From Drosophila pseudoobscura (Eukaryota; Arthropoda; Insecta; Diptera; Drosophilidae), in NCBI RefSeq assembly GCF_009870125.1, contig NC_046679.1, positions 2,046,001-2,110,000 of the forward strand: a stretch of 64,000 nt of DNA, written 5' to 3'. A model generated the notes under the pieces. It had not been told where the DNA came from and searched no databases. It worked only from the letters and a program-made list of their open reading frames with translations. Made by a program: the position numbers and the translations under genes. How positions within the stretch are numbered: position 1 is the stretch's first letter; the number at the start of each line of letters is the position of its first letter. Shown here one piece after another: positions 21,670 through 34,454 of this stretch.

Positions 21670-23704
21670 ATGGCGAAGGGTGACAAATCGGATACGCCGC
21701 AAAAGCAAGATACTAAGTGCTTTATGGAGTTGTTGCGCGTCTACTTTCGGAGCTACTGCGAAAAATCAACCATTCATTGCGTCCGCTATCTCTACGATCC
21801 GCAGCTACACAACCTGGAAAGGTCTCCATCCAGTGAGCATGGACTTCAATCCACTGATGAATCATCTTTCCCGTTGCAGACTTATCTGGTGCTTGCTGCT
21901 CTCCGTCAGCATTGCCCTGTCATGGTTCTTTTATCTGATGCTATCGGAACGCTTTGTGTCGCAGAAGCTGCAAACTGTCGTCCACGATCCCCAGTACCCC
22001 GTCTTTCTCGTCGAATTCCCAGCAGTTGGTATTTGCACTGACAATCGCATCAATTGGAGCCAGCTGCAGGCGGCCAAGTCGGAGTTCCTGCCTGCCAATG
22101 CGAGCTTGGAACTTGTGGAGTCCTTCACCACTTTGGTTGCTCGACTGGAGACGCTGCGCTTTGGCAGCTTTTCGGTGGGTCTGTCCGAGCTGGATGACGA
22201 CAATCTCGAGGCAGTGAACTTCATCAACATCACAACGTTGGCCATGTTCCTGACCCTAAGTTGCCAGGATATCATGGTGCTCAACTCGTGTCAGTGGCGC
22301 AGCACAACCTTCGACTGCTGCGAGTACTTTGTGATGGAGAAAACCGAGTTTGGGTTCTGTCTGGTCTTCAACTCGGATTTCTCGCCGCGCTCGAAGGAGA
22401 TCAAGAAACGCGAGGGCTCCCAATTCTATCCCCGTCACAATGCAAAGGCCGGCCAGGGCACGGGTCTCAACTTTGATCTGCTTCTAAATGAGAGCTTCAA
22501 GCGACCGAATTCCTTGGCTACCGATAAAGTCTATGTATGATGCTTGATGGAGATGGTTGCCTTTGGTATTCCATAAAAGTACCCTCTCCATGTTCCAGAT
22601 AATGATCAAAAAGCCAGACCAAATGTCGAATGTGGTCTATTCCATGACCCAAAATACCGAGACCTACGTGACGGTTCGTCCCGACCTGACGTGGACCGAT
22701 GAGACCACCCGGAGCATTCCCCCAGAACGTCGCAATTGCCTTTTTGTGGACGAGCAGCTCGAGCTGGATCCCGCGGACTCGGCCAAGAAGTATGGCAAGC
22801 CCTTCCAGCTTACCAACTGCCTGAATCGGTGCCATGAGTCGTACTTGATTCAGCTGTGCAACTGCTCCCTGCCCATTTTCTTTCTTCACAATCAAAAAGG
22901 TGAGTTGGGGCTTAAAGAGTGCTTCCAGAGGTGCCATTGTTCTTGTTTTTCAGTCAAGGAATGCACAGCGACCAGCCTCCGGTGCATCGCGAGGCATAAT
23001 GGTGAGGATCACACAAAGCGGGGCGGGATCCTTCGATAACAATATCCCTTGTTGCAGATATTTTCAGCTACGATAAGCGTCGGGAGGAGGATGCTCTGTT
23101 TAGTGCTACCAAACCAGGCATGACATGCTCCTGTCTGGTGAACTGCTATCTGCTCGATTACTACACGGCCACAACGACGCTGCCTCTCTCTGCCAAGAGG
23201 ATGTAATATCTTTAGATCATTTCTTAGTGGACTTAGTGACTTATATAAAGAATGATTTCAGTCCAAAGGATCCGCAGCAGAAACTTTTCAGAGTGGATGT
23301 GCACTACCAAGTGGAGACGACGCCGCTGTACCGCACCAGTCTGGAATTTACCACGATTGATTTGATAGGTTTGATTTAGGAATCTGAAAGCCTGATATCT
23401 CTCCTACATCTGTATTTATTTGACAGCTAACTTGGGTGGCATCTTTGGCCTGTGCTTGGGCGCCTCTATGGTCAGTGCATTCGAGTTGATTTACTATCTA
23501 ACAGTCGGCTTTGGCATGCATCTCTACGACAACTCCTACTATGGCGTACTCCATCGGAAAATGAAGATAAAATGGCGCGCCTTTAAGAGCTATTTGAAAA
23601 ACGAAGTCACTCATTTGGCTGACCATCAGGTGCATCCATCCCAAAAGGACCAGACCACAAACAAAATTAGGCATCCGCACCACCACCAGAGAAATGCCTG
23701 GTGA
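21670..23704 (+). CDS. Pickpocket-family DEG/ENaC channel subunit, gene C' (copy 2)
   Basis: An intact duplicate of gene C. Exons are 21670-21821, 21880-22534, 22599-22899, 22954-23001, 23058-23202, 23262-23368 and 23427-23704, giving 561 residues with the same phases as C. It keeps the unusual His36-Cys37 in place of His-Gly, FPAVGIC after TM1, the cysteine-rich domain and the Gly-Ala-Ser filter in TM2. Amino-acid differences from C seen by eye are FNSDF versus FNSDL and AGQGTG versus AGQSSG in the extracellular region. Nucleotide differences cluster between 22379 and 22915. It is convergent with D', whose stop is 58 bp away. Both copies seem functional. Confidence 0.92.
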
Positions 23705-23762
23705 ATGTTATTTATTGTTGATTTATACTCACATTGATGCTCATATTATACCTATAGTCCCG

Positions 23763-25786
23763 TCAACGTATATACTTAGCTGGAGTAATCTTTCTCTGTC
23801 CAAAGGGTATAGTAATGACTGCTGGTTGGAGTGGGCGTGGCTGGAGGGACAGTTTCCTCTCCCCATGCAAATATAAATAGAGGCCAATGGTGAAGAAGTA
23901 GACCAGCTCAAAGGCACTGAGCAGTGAGGCGCCCAGGAAGAGTCCAATTATACCACCGAAACTAGCTGAAAATTGTTATCCAATGAAAAGATTGGACGAC
24001 AGGTATGATGGATTCTACACACCCAGCAATTCCACAAAGGTAAAACGCATGTTGGTGTGGTACTGGATGAACCATCCCGACTGATAGAAAATGTCCAGGC
24101 GAATGGTACCCAACTCTGTGTGGGTGTCGTTATTACTGGGAGAGATGGAAAATGGAGATGGGAGAGCTATATAGGGTTGGGGATTTACTTACTCTAAGGT
24201 GCTGCTACTAAATACTCGATCGAAGATTAGCTGAGTGCAACTTATGAAGCAGTTACAGATCATGCTCTCCTTGTACAGATTGTCCACGTACTCATCCTCC
24301 TGTGGATGGCGCTCCACGCTAAAAGTGACTATAAAATGTATGGGGAAATAAGAAATGATATATGCATTCGTTTAATTGGGATTAGTATGCACTTACGTCT
24401 GTTATCGTGGAGACACTTAAAGTCCGATGGCTTGCAGACAGTAAAGTTATCTAATAGATGGATTACTTTTTTTATTAATATTTGCATTCGCAAAGGACGG
24501 CCGTCTACTCACCCTTATCGGTTACCGGAAAGAAAACAGATGGCGAGCACTTGCACAGATTGATGACATGTTCCTGGTGACACTTGCTGCGACAGTTTCC
24601 CACCCAGTACTCAAAGCCCGGCAGATTCTTGTACTGAGGATGGGTAACCTCATCCGGAAAGATGCAGCGTCTGGCTCTGGGCGTCAAGGCTCGGGTTCGC
24701 TGATCCGTGGTTGTGATGCGGGGCACCATGCTGATCTGGGTTTGCGCCCCGTGTGGGACATGGCGCACGACATCGCTCCACTGCTGCGGTTGCTTGATCA
24801 TCACGTATACGCCCCGTTTGTTGGGCCGAATAAGAGAGGAGTTCCTGAGTCGCAGGAAAACATCCAAGCCAGAGCCCTCACCATACTGTGGTGTGCGACG
24901 GGGATAGTACTTGTTATCCTTCTGTGGAGGGAACCACAAATGAGTTTCGAATCGGACCTTGCCCACCCACTTACCTCTTTCTGTCGCCTTGCTGGACTGA
25001 TCAGTGAATTGAAAACCCAACAGGAGCCCGACTCTGTGAACTGCAACTCAAAAATCTCACAACAGTTCTGCGGGTTGCCCCGCCAGAGGCAGGCGGAAAA
25101 GAAATCACTGCACTTCAGCAGGACATACTCAATGACTGTTGCCACATCTAAGCCGTCCAGCAGGGTCAAGTTAGCAGCTAGCGGGGCATTGTTGAAAAAG
25201 CTCGACATCTCTGTCAAGCGAGTCAAGTGCGAGTCGGCGGCAGACGAAAAGAAGCGAACGAAGAGCTCCTTTTCTGCGGCAGAGATGTTGGGACCCAGGA
25301 AGTGATACGGAGCCTCGTTCTCCAACTTTATCCAATTTATGCGGTTGCGCGGACAGATCCCAACAGCGGGAAAGGGCGCCGCGAATATCGGATACATGGT
25401 GTTCTTGATGGTGGTCTGAATACGCATCGACTGGTAGAGCTCACTGAGATCTACGTACACAATGCTGGCACCTATGCTGGTGGCCACCAGAATCAGCAGC
25501 CAAATTATCCTGTGCTCAAAGGGAAATTGTCTTTATTTTTAAAGAAGGGAGTCCAAGCATTCTTAAAAGCATACCTCTCAAAGTATTTCAGCTTCGGATC
25601 GGCCAGATATCGTATGCCATGCACCGAGGAGGTCGCCGTGTACTCCTTGAGATATGGAAGAAGGAGACGCCATAGTTTACCCGCCGAACCCTGTGGCTCG
25701 TGCTGCGCCCTGATCTGTCCAAGTTTCTTTCCATACTCCCCATAGAGAGCTTTGCGTGGCCGTGGCAGTTCCAGGGGATAAAACAT
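23763..25786 (-). CDS. Pickpocket-family DEG/ENaC channel subunit, gene D' (complete copy)
   Basis: A full-length ppk sodium-channel subunit. Exons in coding order are 25786-25575, 25509-24975, 24921-24513, 24450-24397, 24328-24193, 24135-24023 and 23965-23763, giving 553 residues. The cytosolic N-terminus carries the normal gating motif SSVHG (His56-Gly57). TM1 is about 71-92. FPAVGICPRNRINW opens the extracellular domain. Cysteine motifs are QNCCEIF, RRCIFPDE, NCRSKC, LCKCSP and MICNCFISC. TM2 contains Gly498-Ala-Ser500. The tail is basic and ends in AKYIR. Most splice donors are near consensus (GTAAGT or GTGAGT); exon 6 uses GTGTGT. It is the only intact D gene; its partner delta-D is truncated. 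The ppk number is not assigned. Confidence 0.92.
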
Positions 25787-27476
25787 GACAGAACGAAATA
25801 TTGTATACAGCTGTTATTGCTGCGAGTTTATGAAGGATGCGCCGTGCTCGACGAATGCCGAGAGATTGGGAATTCAAATTAAAGTTAAGCGCAGAGGAAA
25901 GCCTTTGCAGCATTGAACTCAATCAAAAAGCAATTATTCAAACGGCCTCCCCTCTCCCACTCCCTCTGCCGACTCTTCCAACTAAAGCTTAAATCACGCA
26001 CACAATTAACACTTGAGTGCCGACTGGGAGGAGGAATGAGACTCCTTCTGTTCGAGCAACTAAAAGTGGACAAGGACGCACAACTTGTTTACCCAACTCG
26101 ATTGAAGCGGCGCTGGCCGAGAAGGTCAGGAGGACAGTCTCTGGGTCCAATGTCCAATGTCAGCGTAATCCTCCGTTTGCCCGACTGTTTGTTCATTCAT
26201 TAAACTGGCCTTCTCGAGGAGAAGCAACGAGTGGCCGGAGGAGTCTGCGTTACTTTTTATTGAGTGCTGGTCAATCCGGGCGCGACGGTGGGTGCACGAC
26301 ATTCTGCTCTGTCTGTCTTGGCTTGTCGCTCCCCCCAAATGCTTTCTGTGCAAACAACTAAAAATATTTTCGATTTATCATTGCGTGTATTCCATGTTCA
26401 TGTCGCTGTCGAATGCCTTCTTCTTCTTCTTCGATTGAGTTGTTCTTGGCTTGTCTCTTGGCTTGGCAGCGTGATTTATTTGGCCAACAAACTTTTGGCC
26501 TGCTACAAGTTTGCGGTGGCCCGAATCGTTATTTGATTCCACATAAAAGATACAGCAGCTAATGCCGCTTGGAACAGACATGAACTGCTCCAGAAGAGCT
26601 CCGTTTTAAGTAAGTCGGATGGGCCTAGGCTGGTCCTTGATTCCGCTCCTGATGCCACCCGTCCAGACTCTAGGGGCCGCACACATGGCCTGGTTTCGGG
26701 CTACTAATCCCGGCATTATGGACAACCAGATTGGTCTCCAATTAGCGTCGTGTCAATCAAACGCTGCTCGCGCCCCTCGGCTGGTCGTTAAACGTCAATT
26801 GATTTAGTGGTCCTCCCCTTTGTTCTGCCTTTGATTTCAAAGTTTGCCGGACACGTGCGTCCGTTCGGAGCGGACACCTAACCGCATATGGTGCGAGCAG
26901 TATCAATTTCGCAATTTCTGGCTAATTATAGTATATCAATGCCACGAATCAGAGGCAGTTAAGTTCTGATTCAGTTCCATTGATGGGTGCTAATAAAACC
27001 ACTCTGAAGCCTGAATCCATCTGCTTTCTGTCACATTCTGGTATTCTCTCTCCAGTCACGTTTCAGCCAAGACTCTTTCGAGACTCCATTCGATTCCTGG
27101 CACATGACTGCCTTAAAACGAACCCTTGTTCAATGAACCCAGTCGCGACTCGATTCGATTCGATTCCATTCCCCAGGCATTCCTCCTCAGGCAGGGACGT
27201 GAATCACCCATCGCTCTTCATTATGCATCGTTTCCTTGACACACTCTAAAAGAAATCTTGTGATGAGTAGTTATAAATGAAATTTCCTCCTCGCACACAC
27301 CACACCGAACCGACTCAGGGTTCAGACGTTAATGACTTCCGCTTGTGAGAGGGGGAGTGGAGACCCGCTCACTTTCTCTATGTACGAGGGACGACATCGA
27401 AAACTTTCAGTTTCACTTTTCCTTTAACTTTGTGTCACACGCGCGTGTGCAACAATTTCGTTTGGATTGTCCTCTC

Positions 27477-27562
27477 CATCATCATCATCATCATCATCAC
27501 CATCACCATAATCATCATCATCATACACATCATACACATCATACACATACCCATACTCATCC
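27477..27562. repeat. CAT/ATC trinucleotide microsatellite
   Basis: Imperfect CAT units with CAC and ACACAT interruptions. It creates histidine- or isoleucine-run open frames that are not genes. Confidence 0.85.
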
Positions 27563-28665
27563 CACGATGGGGTTCAAGTTCATGTGGCCTATTAAGCACA
27601 GACAGCATCACAGCATCACCGCATCGCCGCATCACCCAGGCAGCAGCAGAGCAGAGGCAATCCCGAATCAGAGCCGCACTCGAAGCCCAGAGTGAGTTTG
27701 TTGCCTGCCCGTTCAAAATTCAATCTCACTTTTATGAGGCAACAGAAACGTGACAAGGCACCGACTGTCACCGTCACCGTCACTGTAGAGTGACACGGAG
27801 ACAGCAGGAGCAGGAGCAAGAGTCTGAGCCGCAGCAGGCGCAGGAGCAGGAGCTGGGGCAAGAGCCTGATTCCTGGGCTGGGTGCGAATGCTGAATGTTG
27901 CCAACTGCCAGTTAGACTGTCAAGTGTCTGGGCATAATGCCATTTAAATATGCAAATTTAGTTTAAAATGAACTTTAACTCCTTCGTCTTCGGCGTCGGC
28001 GTCGGTGAGGAAAAGTTTGCCTGTTAATTTGCATGTTTCGCACCATCGCGGCATTGTCTTCATTTGCGCCATGGTGTACACTGTTCACTGTACACTGTAC
28101 ATGGCTCGTAGCCGTGTTCCTAACTGCTCCATAATTGCGTTTATCTTTTGATGGCTAAATCCTCTGCCCCGCAGAGAAGAGCTGAATAGAATGAAAGCAC
28201 TGCCTAGCAGGGCTTTGAGCTCCATCACTTCCGCCCGCCTGAGCGGCAGAAGGAGATGATGCCGATGCCGATGCCGTTGCCGTTGTCAAAGCTGCCATAA
28301 ACAAGCCAAGTAATGCGTGTTAATTATTTAATAATATTAAAGGATTACAAGCCATGAACCCGAACCGCTATTCGCCCGTTTCCCTGATTGATGGTGGTGG
28401 TGGTTTTGCCATTCCCCATTTCCATTTGACTTTGCCTGGGAGCTGAGCAAAGATTTGTCAATCCCATTGATGGGGCTGACAAGCGGCCAAGGCTGTTGAC
28501 TTCTGTTCCGGAGCAAGGTGAAAGGTGTTCCGTTTTGTTCCTCTCTTTTTATAGAGAGTGTGCGCCATCCACAATGCTTGTCGCTAGCAAGTAATTTGAA
28601 TAATTTTCTGTGGAAGTGCAAAATTTGCATATGAAATCTGCAATTTCGCATGCAACAAGGAGTGG

Positions 28666-28702
28666 AGCAGCAGCAGCAGCAGCAGCAGGAGAGCAGCAGC
28701 AG
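28666..28702. repeat. CAG trinucleotide microsatellite
   Basis: CAG units with one GAG interruption, in non-coding DNA. Confidence 0.8.
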
Positions 28703-29436
28703 TTTTTCCACATATTTGCAACGGCAGCTGCATTGACTCGGAGGCAGTCAGGCAGCAGGAAGTTGGCTCTGCTCTGCTCCTGATTCTGGGAACTGATGTG
28801 CGGCGGTCCTGGGGAAAGGAGGCGATGCTTTTAACTTGTCTATGCAAATGCAAATGTTTGTACGCAATCGAGGAATAAACAAATGTGCTCTCTCTCTGTG
28901 TGTTTTTGTGTGTGTGTGAGTGTGTGGCATGGCAAGTTTTCGCCTTTGCCCTTGTTCGACTTGAAAAGGAGCAGCAAAATACAGCAAAAAAGAACAGGAG
29001 AAAAGTTGTGCTTGTGTGAAGCCCAATGTGAGTTATGACAGGATGAAAATTAAGAAAACTTCTTATAATTGATGTCATGCATTTTAAATCCCATTTCAGT
29101 CGGTTTTCCATTTGCATTTTCCCCCATTTTTGGTTCGGTTCGGTTGCATGCATCAAGAACTAGGAAAAATTAAATTAAGTCTCCCGCTTAGAGTACACTA
29201 TCAGGACACTTCAATTCTCTCAAGGGCGCCTTTTTTTACCCTCTGCAAAATTGTAATTACTTCGACGGAATTCGTTAGTTTGGTGCTCCATCAGTCATCA
29301 GTCACTCTGTGTCTGCGAACGTGAGGAAAATAATAAGTATGGTATTTACACATGCAGAATGCCATAAACGGAATGGCGAAATGAGTTTTGCACTGCAGAG
29401 AGATTGCACTGTTCCAGGAATCAAGTACCAAAGGCT

Positions 29437-29474
29437 CCCAGCCAGCCAGCCAGCCCTCCACCCAGCCAGCCAGG
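29437..29474. repeat. CCAG tetranucleotide repeat
   Basis: Two short runs of CCAG separated by CCTCCAC. A related GGCA/GACA repeat follows at 29641-29675. Confidence 0.75.
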
Positions 29475-30392
29475 ACTCTACCATCGAATGGTAGGAGCTG
29501 GCATAATTTAAGCACGGCGCTTTTAATTTGAAAGTTTTCCCAACAACTTTTTAAATACCCAACGTTAGGTAACTGCTAGACAAGTATTTTGTGTGTCACA
29601 TTTTTGACAGGGAATTTTGCGATTAATGCCGACAGTGGGAGAGCAGGCAGGCAGACAGGCAGGCAGGCAGACAGGCGCTTGTCTGCGTAGGAGTAAATAC
29701 GGCAGGGGTTTCCGAGCAGTTTAGGGCCGCAATATTTCATGTAGAGTGGGGAAGCACGACAGGTGTCCTTACATATTTCAACTATTTTAGTGAAAGAATT
29801 GCAGAGAAATTGCAGAATTATAGGAGAAAGCAATGATTTCCACTTACAAAAAAGGCCCATGCTGCACACTGAGACGCTCCTGTCGAAAACTGTCCTACCG
29901 GTCGGATGATGCGAGCCATATAACAGTCTGACGCCTGCGCGGAGGTGGCCAAGAATTTTGGCGCCAACTCAACAGCTGTGCGTTTGCCGGGCTTCTCCTT
30001 CAGAGAACCGAACGTGCCGCCTAAAAGTGTGCTACACAAATCTGCAACAAATGTCCGTGTATGTGTGAGTGCCTGCGAGAGTGTGGGCGTGTGGTGCTGC
30101 TGCCGAACGGTCTGTCAATGGTAGCTTCTTGCAGGCAGAGCTGCCATCATCGTCCTCGTGTGTTTGGCGCGCCTCCGTCGGCGGTTCCTTCAGGCCAGCG
30201 ACTGGTTCGTTTCGCCATTCAGTCCCTACCGAAGCACGAAGCCGAACACGCTCGAGGACGCTCCTGGTAGCCATTGCCACTGCCGCAGCCACAGTCGTCG
30301 CTGTCGCTTTCGGTCCACTGTGAGCCTTCGTTTCGACTTCTGGCTGCCTGCCTCCGTGTGCTTCATCAAAGCTTGACGCTGAGACGCGGCTT

Positions 30393-30426
30393 TCAGTGGT
30401 GTTCTGGTCGCGTTGGTCTTTGGTTC
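30393..30426 (+). promoter_or_regulatory. Candidate TATA-less core promoter (Inr + DPE)
   Basis: A TCAGTG initiator with A at 30395 has GGTTC at 30422-30426, exactly +28 to +32. This fits the RGWYV downstream promoter element at the required spacing. The surrounding 30050-30480 is unusually GC-rich. It could be a start site of Dop1R2. An alternative initiator lies at 30861-30866. Confidence 0.35.
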
Positions 30427-30862
30427 GCAATTCCCAAAAAAAAATATCCAATTTTGTGAATGAATTTCGGCACCGAACTGAATGGGCAACAGCAGTGTAA
30501 ACGAATCGTATATATTTGGCAGAAAAAGTGCTATCAGTTTTTTTCAAAATTAATATACAATATTTCTGAAAAATTTTCAATATTTGCTTGTGACTCAATA
30601 CGATTAATATATATAAATATTTAAGTTTTGTTATTCTCGCATTTTTAATGATATTCGGGAAACTGCCAAATCGAATCAGCTGCTTCGAATGCATTAATCG
30701 AGTTACCAGAAGGCGGTCGCTTCTCTCGCGCTCCGGTCCGTGCATGGGCCTGCTCCGGTCCGTTCTGGGCTCCGCAAGCCAGCCAGCCAGCCTTCGCCTT
30801 CGTTAAGTGATTAATCATGCTCGTATATTTTCAAAGTGAAATTCAATTTGGACCACATCGTC

Positions 30863-31091
30863 AGTGCAAGAGCCACAACAGCAGCCCAGACGACAGCAAT
30901 AAATAAGAAGGAGAAAATAGCAAAAATAAAACCTAAAAGTCCCAACAGCAGCAGGATCAACCACAGGAACAGGAGTCTCAGGCAACGGTCCGAGAAATTG
31001 CCATCGATAGAGGACGGAAGTAGAGCCGGAGCCTGAGCCTGAGCCGTAGCCGAAGCGGAACAACTGGAGCCTGTCTAGTGACATCCCCACG
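30863..31091 (+). other. Dop1R2: Candidate non-coding 5' UTR exon of Dop1R2
   Basis: A TCAGTG initiator (A at 30863) is followed by AGACG at +26, two bases short of the DPE position. Then come about 230 bases without a single ATG, ending at a strong donor, ACG then GTAAGT at 31092. The matching acceptor lies at 45191-45192, after a pyrimidine-rich tract. The absence of ATG codons and the donor support a 5' UTR exon spliced over a 14.1-kb intron. The assignment to Dop1R2 is an inference, since no other gene on this strand follows. Confidence 0.45.
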
Positions 31092-32309
31092 GTAAGTGGT
31101 AAAAGGAGTAGGACTTGCTCCTGTTGTGGAGTGGAGTGGCCTTGCCCAGCTTCAGAGTATTTTCCCTGTGAATCTTGTGTTTTATTTAAATGGGAATGTA
31201 ATTGGAAATCCCAGTGGGACAGATGCATTCAATAAACTCGCTTAAGCGATGAATTAGCCTCTGGCCACTGATCGAAGCTGGTTTGGGCTTGGGTCCGGGT
31301 TTTGGTGGCCGAAAGTTTGACAATTTCCTTTTATTTATTTGGCTCTTTATTTGGCCAGTTGTTTGTCCCCAGCAAATTAGTTGCGTTGCCCTTTTGGCTA
31401 GCACAAACAAGCCAGCGACACACAAACATGGACACAGAGACCCGCCCAAGGATCGGCCGAGGACCTTTTTCTGTTCGGTGGGCGGTGCCTGGACTGGACG
31501 GCACAGCGGGAAATAAATTAAGCCCCAAGCAATATTTTTTTAGTTTGGTAATTTAAATGGAAAGCAGGGGAAAAGGAAAAATCAAGACCGAACGACGCTG
31601 ACAACGAGAATATTTAGGTTAATCATACGCCGTGTTGTCCCCTACCAAAGTTCTCAGACCGATGCCTCAAGCAGCCTCAGCCCCAGACTCTGCCTCCGCC
31701 TCAGTCTTCCTGTCACCGCTCCAGTTCCAGTTCCTGTCTCCGTCCAGCGCCATTCTCGTTACCGCCTGTTTTGCATAAATTAGTAAGTTTTTACTTTTGG
31801 CCACCACTGTGGTGGTGGAAGGAAGCTCTGCTTCTGCTCTTGCTTCCCCTCAGCGGAAATAAAAAATAAGAAATCCAAGCGATAATCAGGGTGTAAAAAG
31901 GGGGGCCAGGTCTGCTGGTACGTCTGCTAGTTGTCGCCTGCAGTGGCGCCCCTTTCATGCTCTTGCCATATAAATCAATTTTAATTTAATCACTTTATCG
32001 CTCTAATAAATCATGCGCCAGACGCAGGACTTGCTGCTGCTGCTGCGGCGGATGCTGTGGCTGCCTTTACCTGTTTGTTGCTCACAATAAAGTGGGGCAG
32101 AACTTTTAAGAAAACCAAATTTAAATACAAAGTTAAAGCGGCGCCTAAAGACGCGTCTAAAGATGGAGGCTATGAGGATGAGGATGATGATGACAACGAG
32201 AAACAAAAGAAAAAAACTTTCTTCATTAAAATTTTTAATGACTTTCCCTCTATTTGCGCAAGGTAATGAAAGTCAACAGCGTCACTATGTTTTGGTCTGT
32301 GTGTTTTCG

Positions 32310-32333
32310 GTGTGTGTGTGTGTGTGTGTGTGT
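32310..32333. repeat. TG dinucleotide microsatellite
   Basis: A pure run of about twelve TG units. Confidence 0.85.
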
Positions 32334-33847
32334 TTGTCCTGGCACATAAATATTTCCCCGAATTCATTTTTTCCCTGATGCAAATTCTATTCGGAAAGAA
32401 TTCTTTTATTTCTTTTAACGTTTTTTCTGCTGTTTGCTTAATTTTATTAGAAGCTTTTGCCATTTTTCCGAATAGTTGGTTTACTATCTACTGTTTGGAT
32501 TGCCCTTTTGATGATATTTAATATTTAATATTAACTAACAGCTTTGCCCTTTTGGAAGCTTTTAACTTTGATTTAATTATACAAGATTGAAACCAAAAGT
32601 ACGCCTGCTGCTCTCACACCCCTTGCCAAGGGCATGCCACAATGCCACATAAAATGGCAGAATATTCCATGGAATTGACACAAGAGTCTCGGGTTAATTA
32701 GGCAACTTCTTCTGCGGCAAATTCCACAAACGTTTCGTGTTCTTATTGATTTAATAATTAAGACAAATTCCACTCAATTAAATCAATTTACCTAACTGAA
32801 ATTCCATTGGCTGCCTCATCCTTATCTGGCAGGACCTCTGTGGGCCAGGCCAATGGATTAGCAATTAAATGCCACGCACCATTAGAGTAATAATACAATT
32901 CTCGTACGTATCTTTCTTCTCTGGTTATTGTTTATGGCACGCCCACTATTGTGTACCGCCCTCTTGCTATACACTACGCATAATGACAATAGCACACACA
33001 CACACTCACACTCACACAAACAGCCAGGAGCAGGGGGAGAGCTGATAGCTCGCTAAACTATTTATTTGCATATAAATATTTCAACGCCGAGCAAAGGAGA
33101 ACCGCTCCACACACGAACACACACATGCCTCCGAAGAGCACACAGCGGGAAAAGACGTACGTTTTTCATAGATCCCTAGATTATGTTGATGATAGTTCTC
33201 AGTTCAAGAGAACAGTACTTGGGAATTACCATACTTGAATATATTTCAATGCGAAATGTAAAACTCTTCAGTCAACATTTGTGTGGAAATATATCTTGGT
33301 TTTTCCGAGTGTATTGGCTGCGGTTCATGTGCGATTCCTTTTATAGAAACACCAATCCCCACCTCAACCACCCACCAAGAAGATGTAGACAGGTGGAATC
33401 GCTGTGTTGTGTTGTGAAAGTCGGGACTCCGCCTCAGCCACTGCTTTCTAATTGAAATAGTTTGTGAATCGAATGTCTATCCATGTGAGTGTATGTGTGT
33501 TTAATATCTGTGGTGTGTGTGTGTGTGTGGCTTGATTGTGTGCTAGCAATGTGTTCAATGGAACAAAAGGAAATCCATTTGCCACAGTAGAATTGTTGAG
33601 GCACACACAATAAAGGCCAGCCAAGTACCCGCACACATGCCACACCAAAAGATAGAACCAGTAATAACGAGCCGCCCTGTTGCCCCTGTCCCTGTCCCTG
33701 CCCCAAAAGAAGATATTTTCGGTGCGTCAAATGCAAAACAATTGCAATTTATTTCTGCCGCATTTCTTTATTGTTTTGTTCTCTTACACACAAACGATGA
33801 CAGGACACACACACACAGGGGAATACAAGGAAGGTAAGCGTTGGATA

Positions 33848-34035
33848 CCCTTGCGGATCTATGGCTACTATATGATGGAGTTCCTGATCACACCTGAATG
33901 TAAGGTTTCAGCTTTAAATATGGTTATTTTCTGTACAGAAACAGACGGACAGACATGCCTATATCAACTTGACTGTAAATGGGGGATGTCCTGAATCATA
34001 AACATTATACTCGTCTCCCCCGAAAGGGTATAAAA
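33848..34035 (+). repeat. Decayed dispersed repeat of the ATACCCTTGCAGAGGG type
   Basis: It starts with ATACCCTTGCGGAT, later has ACAGACGGACAGACATG and CTATATCAACTTGACTG, and ends near a CGAAAGGGTATAAAAAG motif. These words occur in this order in a common intergenic repeat of Drosophila genomes as I remember it. The family name is not certain, and the copy is strongly degenerate. Confidence 0.45.
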
Positions 34036-34454
34036 AGACACACAAAACCAACACATTTCCGCGTTCACTTTTGTTTGCACTGAGACCAAAAATACCAGAT
34101 AAACAAGTACGGAATGTCACGTGGAATAATTCAGCATTTTGGGGGGGGGGCGGGGGTGCCTCATTAGGGGGAACTTAAGGGCATGGGTTGTGGCTATATT
34201 TAAACATATGTACATATATACGTGTATGGTAATGGCTGGCAGTCAAAATTTGGGCATACGCATCAGCGGAGCCTCCGCCATATTTAAGTACTTGTACATG
34301 ATGTGCATTACATTTTATGACTGTGTGGGTAATAAACCAGCGAAAGTGCAATTACCACAGCAAAAACAGGAATGGCAAGCGGCAATCTGCAACATTGTCT
34401 GGTCCAGAGAGAGGGAGAGAGCAAAGAGAGAATGAGAAAGAGGTGGCACTTAAG

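Larger units (their letters stand above)
20117..25153. repeat. Tandem duplication, copy 2 (delta-B, C', D'), split by the LTR-like insertion
   Basis: The second copy of the block starts with 11 bases of gene B exon 2 (20117-20127), is interrupted by the insertion, and resumes at 21177. It is homologous to 16247-20116 up to about 25153; D' then continues as unique sequence through its exon 1 and promoter. Relative to copy 1 it lacks 26 bp around the gene B exon 1 donor. Confidence 0.92.
25787..30392. other. Non-coding region between gene D' and the candidate Dop1R2 promoter
   Basis: No exon is supported on either strand. The open frames here are short and made of simple repeats. Visible structure is mainly microsatellites: CAT at 27477-27562, CAG at 28666-28702, CCAG at 29437-29474 and GGCA at 29641-29675. 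The region probably holds upstream regulatory DNA of D' and Dop1R2. Confidence 0.45.

Noticed and set aside
27345-27716. His-rich and Met/Ile-rich open frames
   Set aside because: Produced by the CAT microsatellite.
30032-30745. Open frame of 237 codons on the minus strand
   Set aside because: Low-complexity reading over the GC-rich candidate promoter. No domain and no splice partners.
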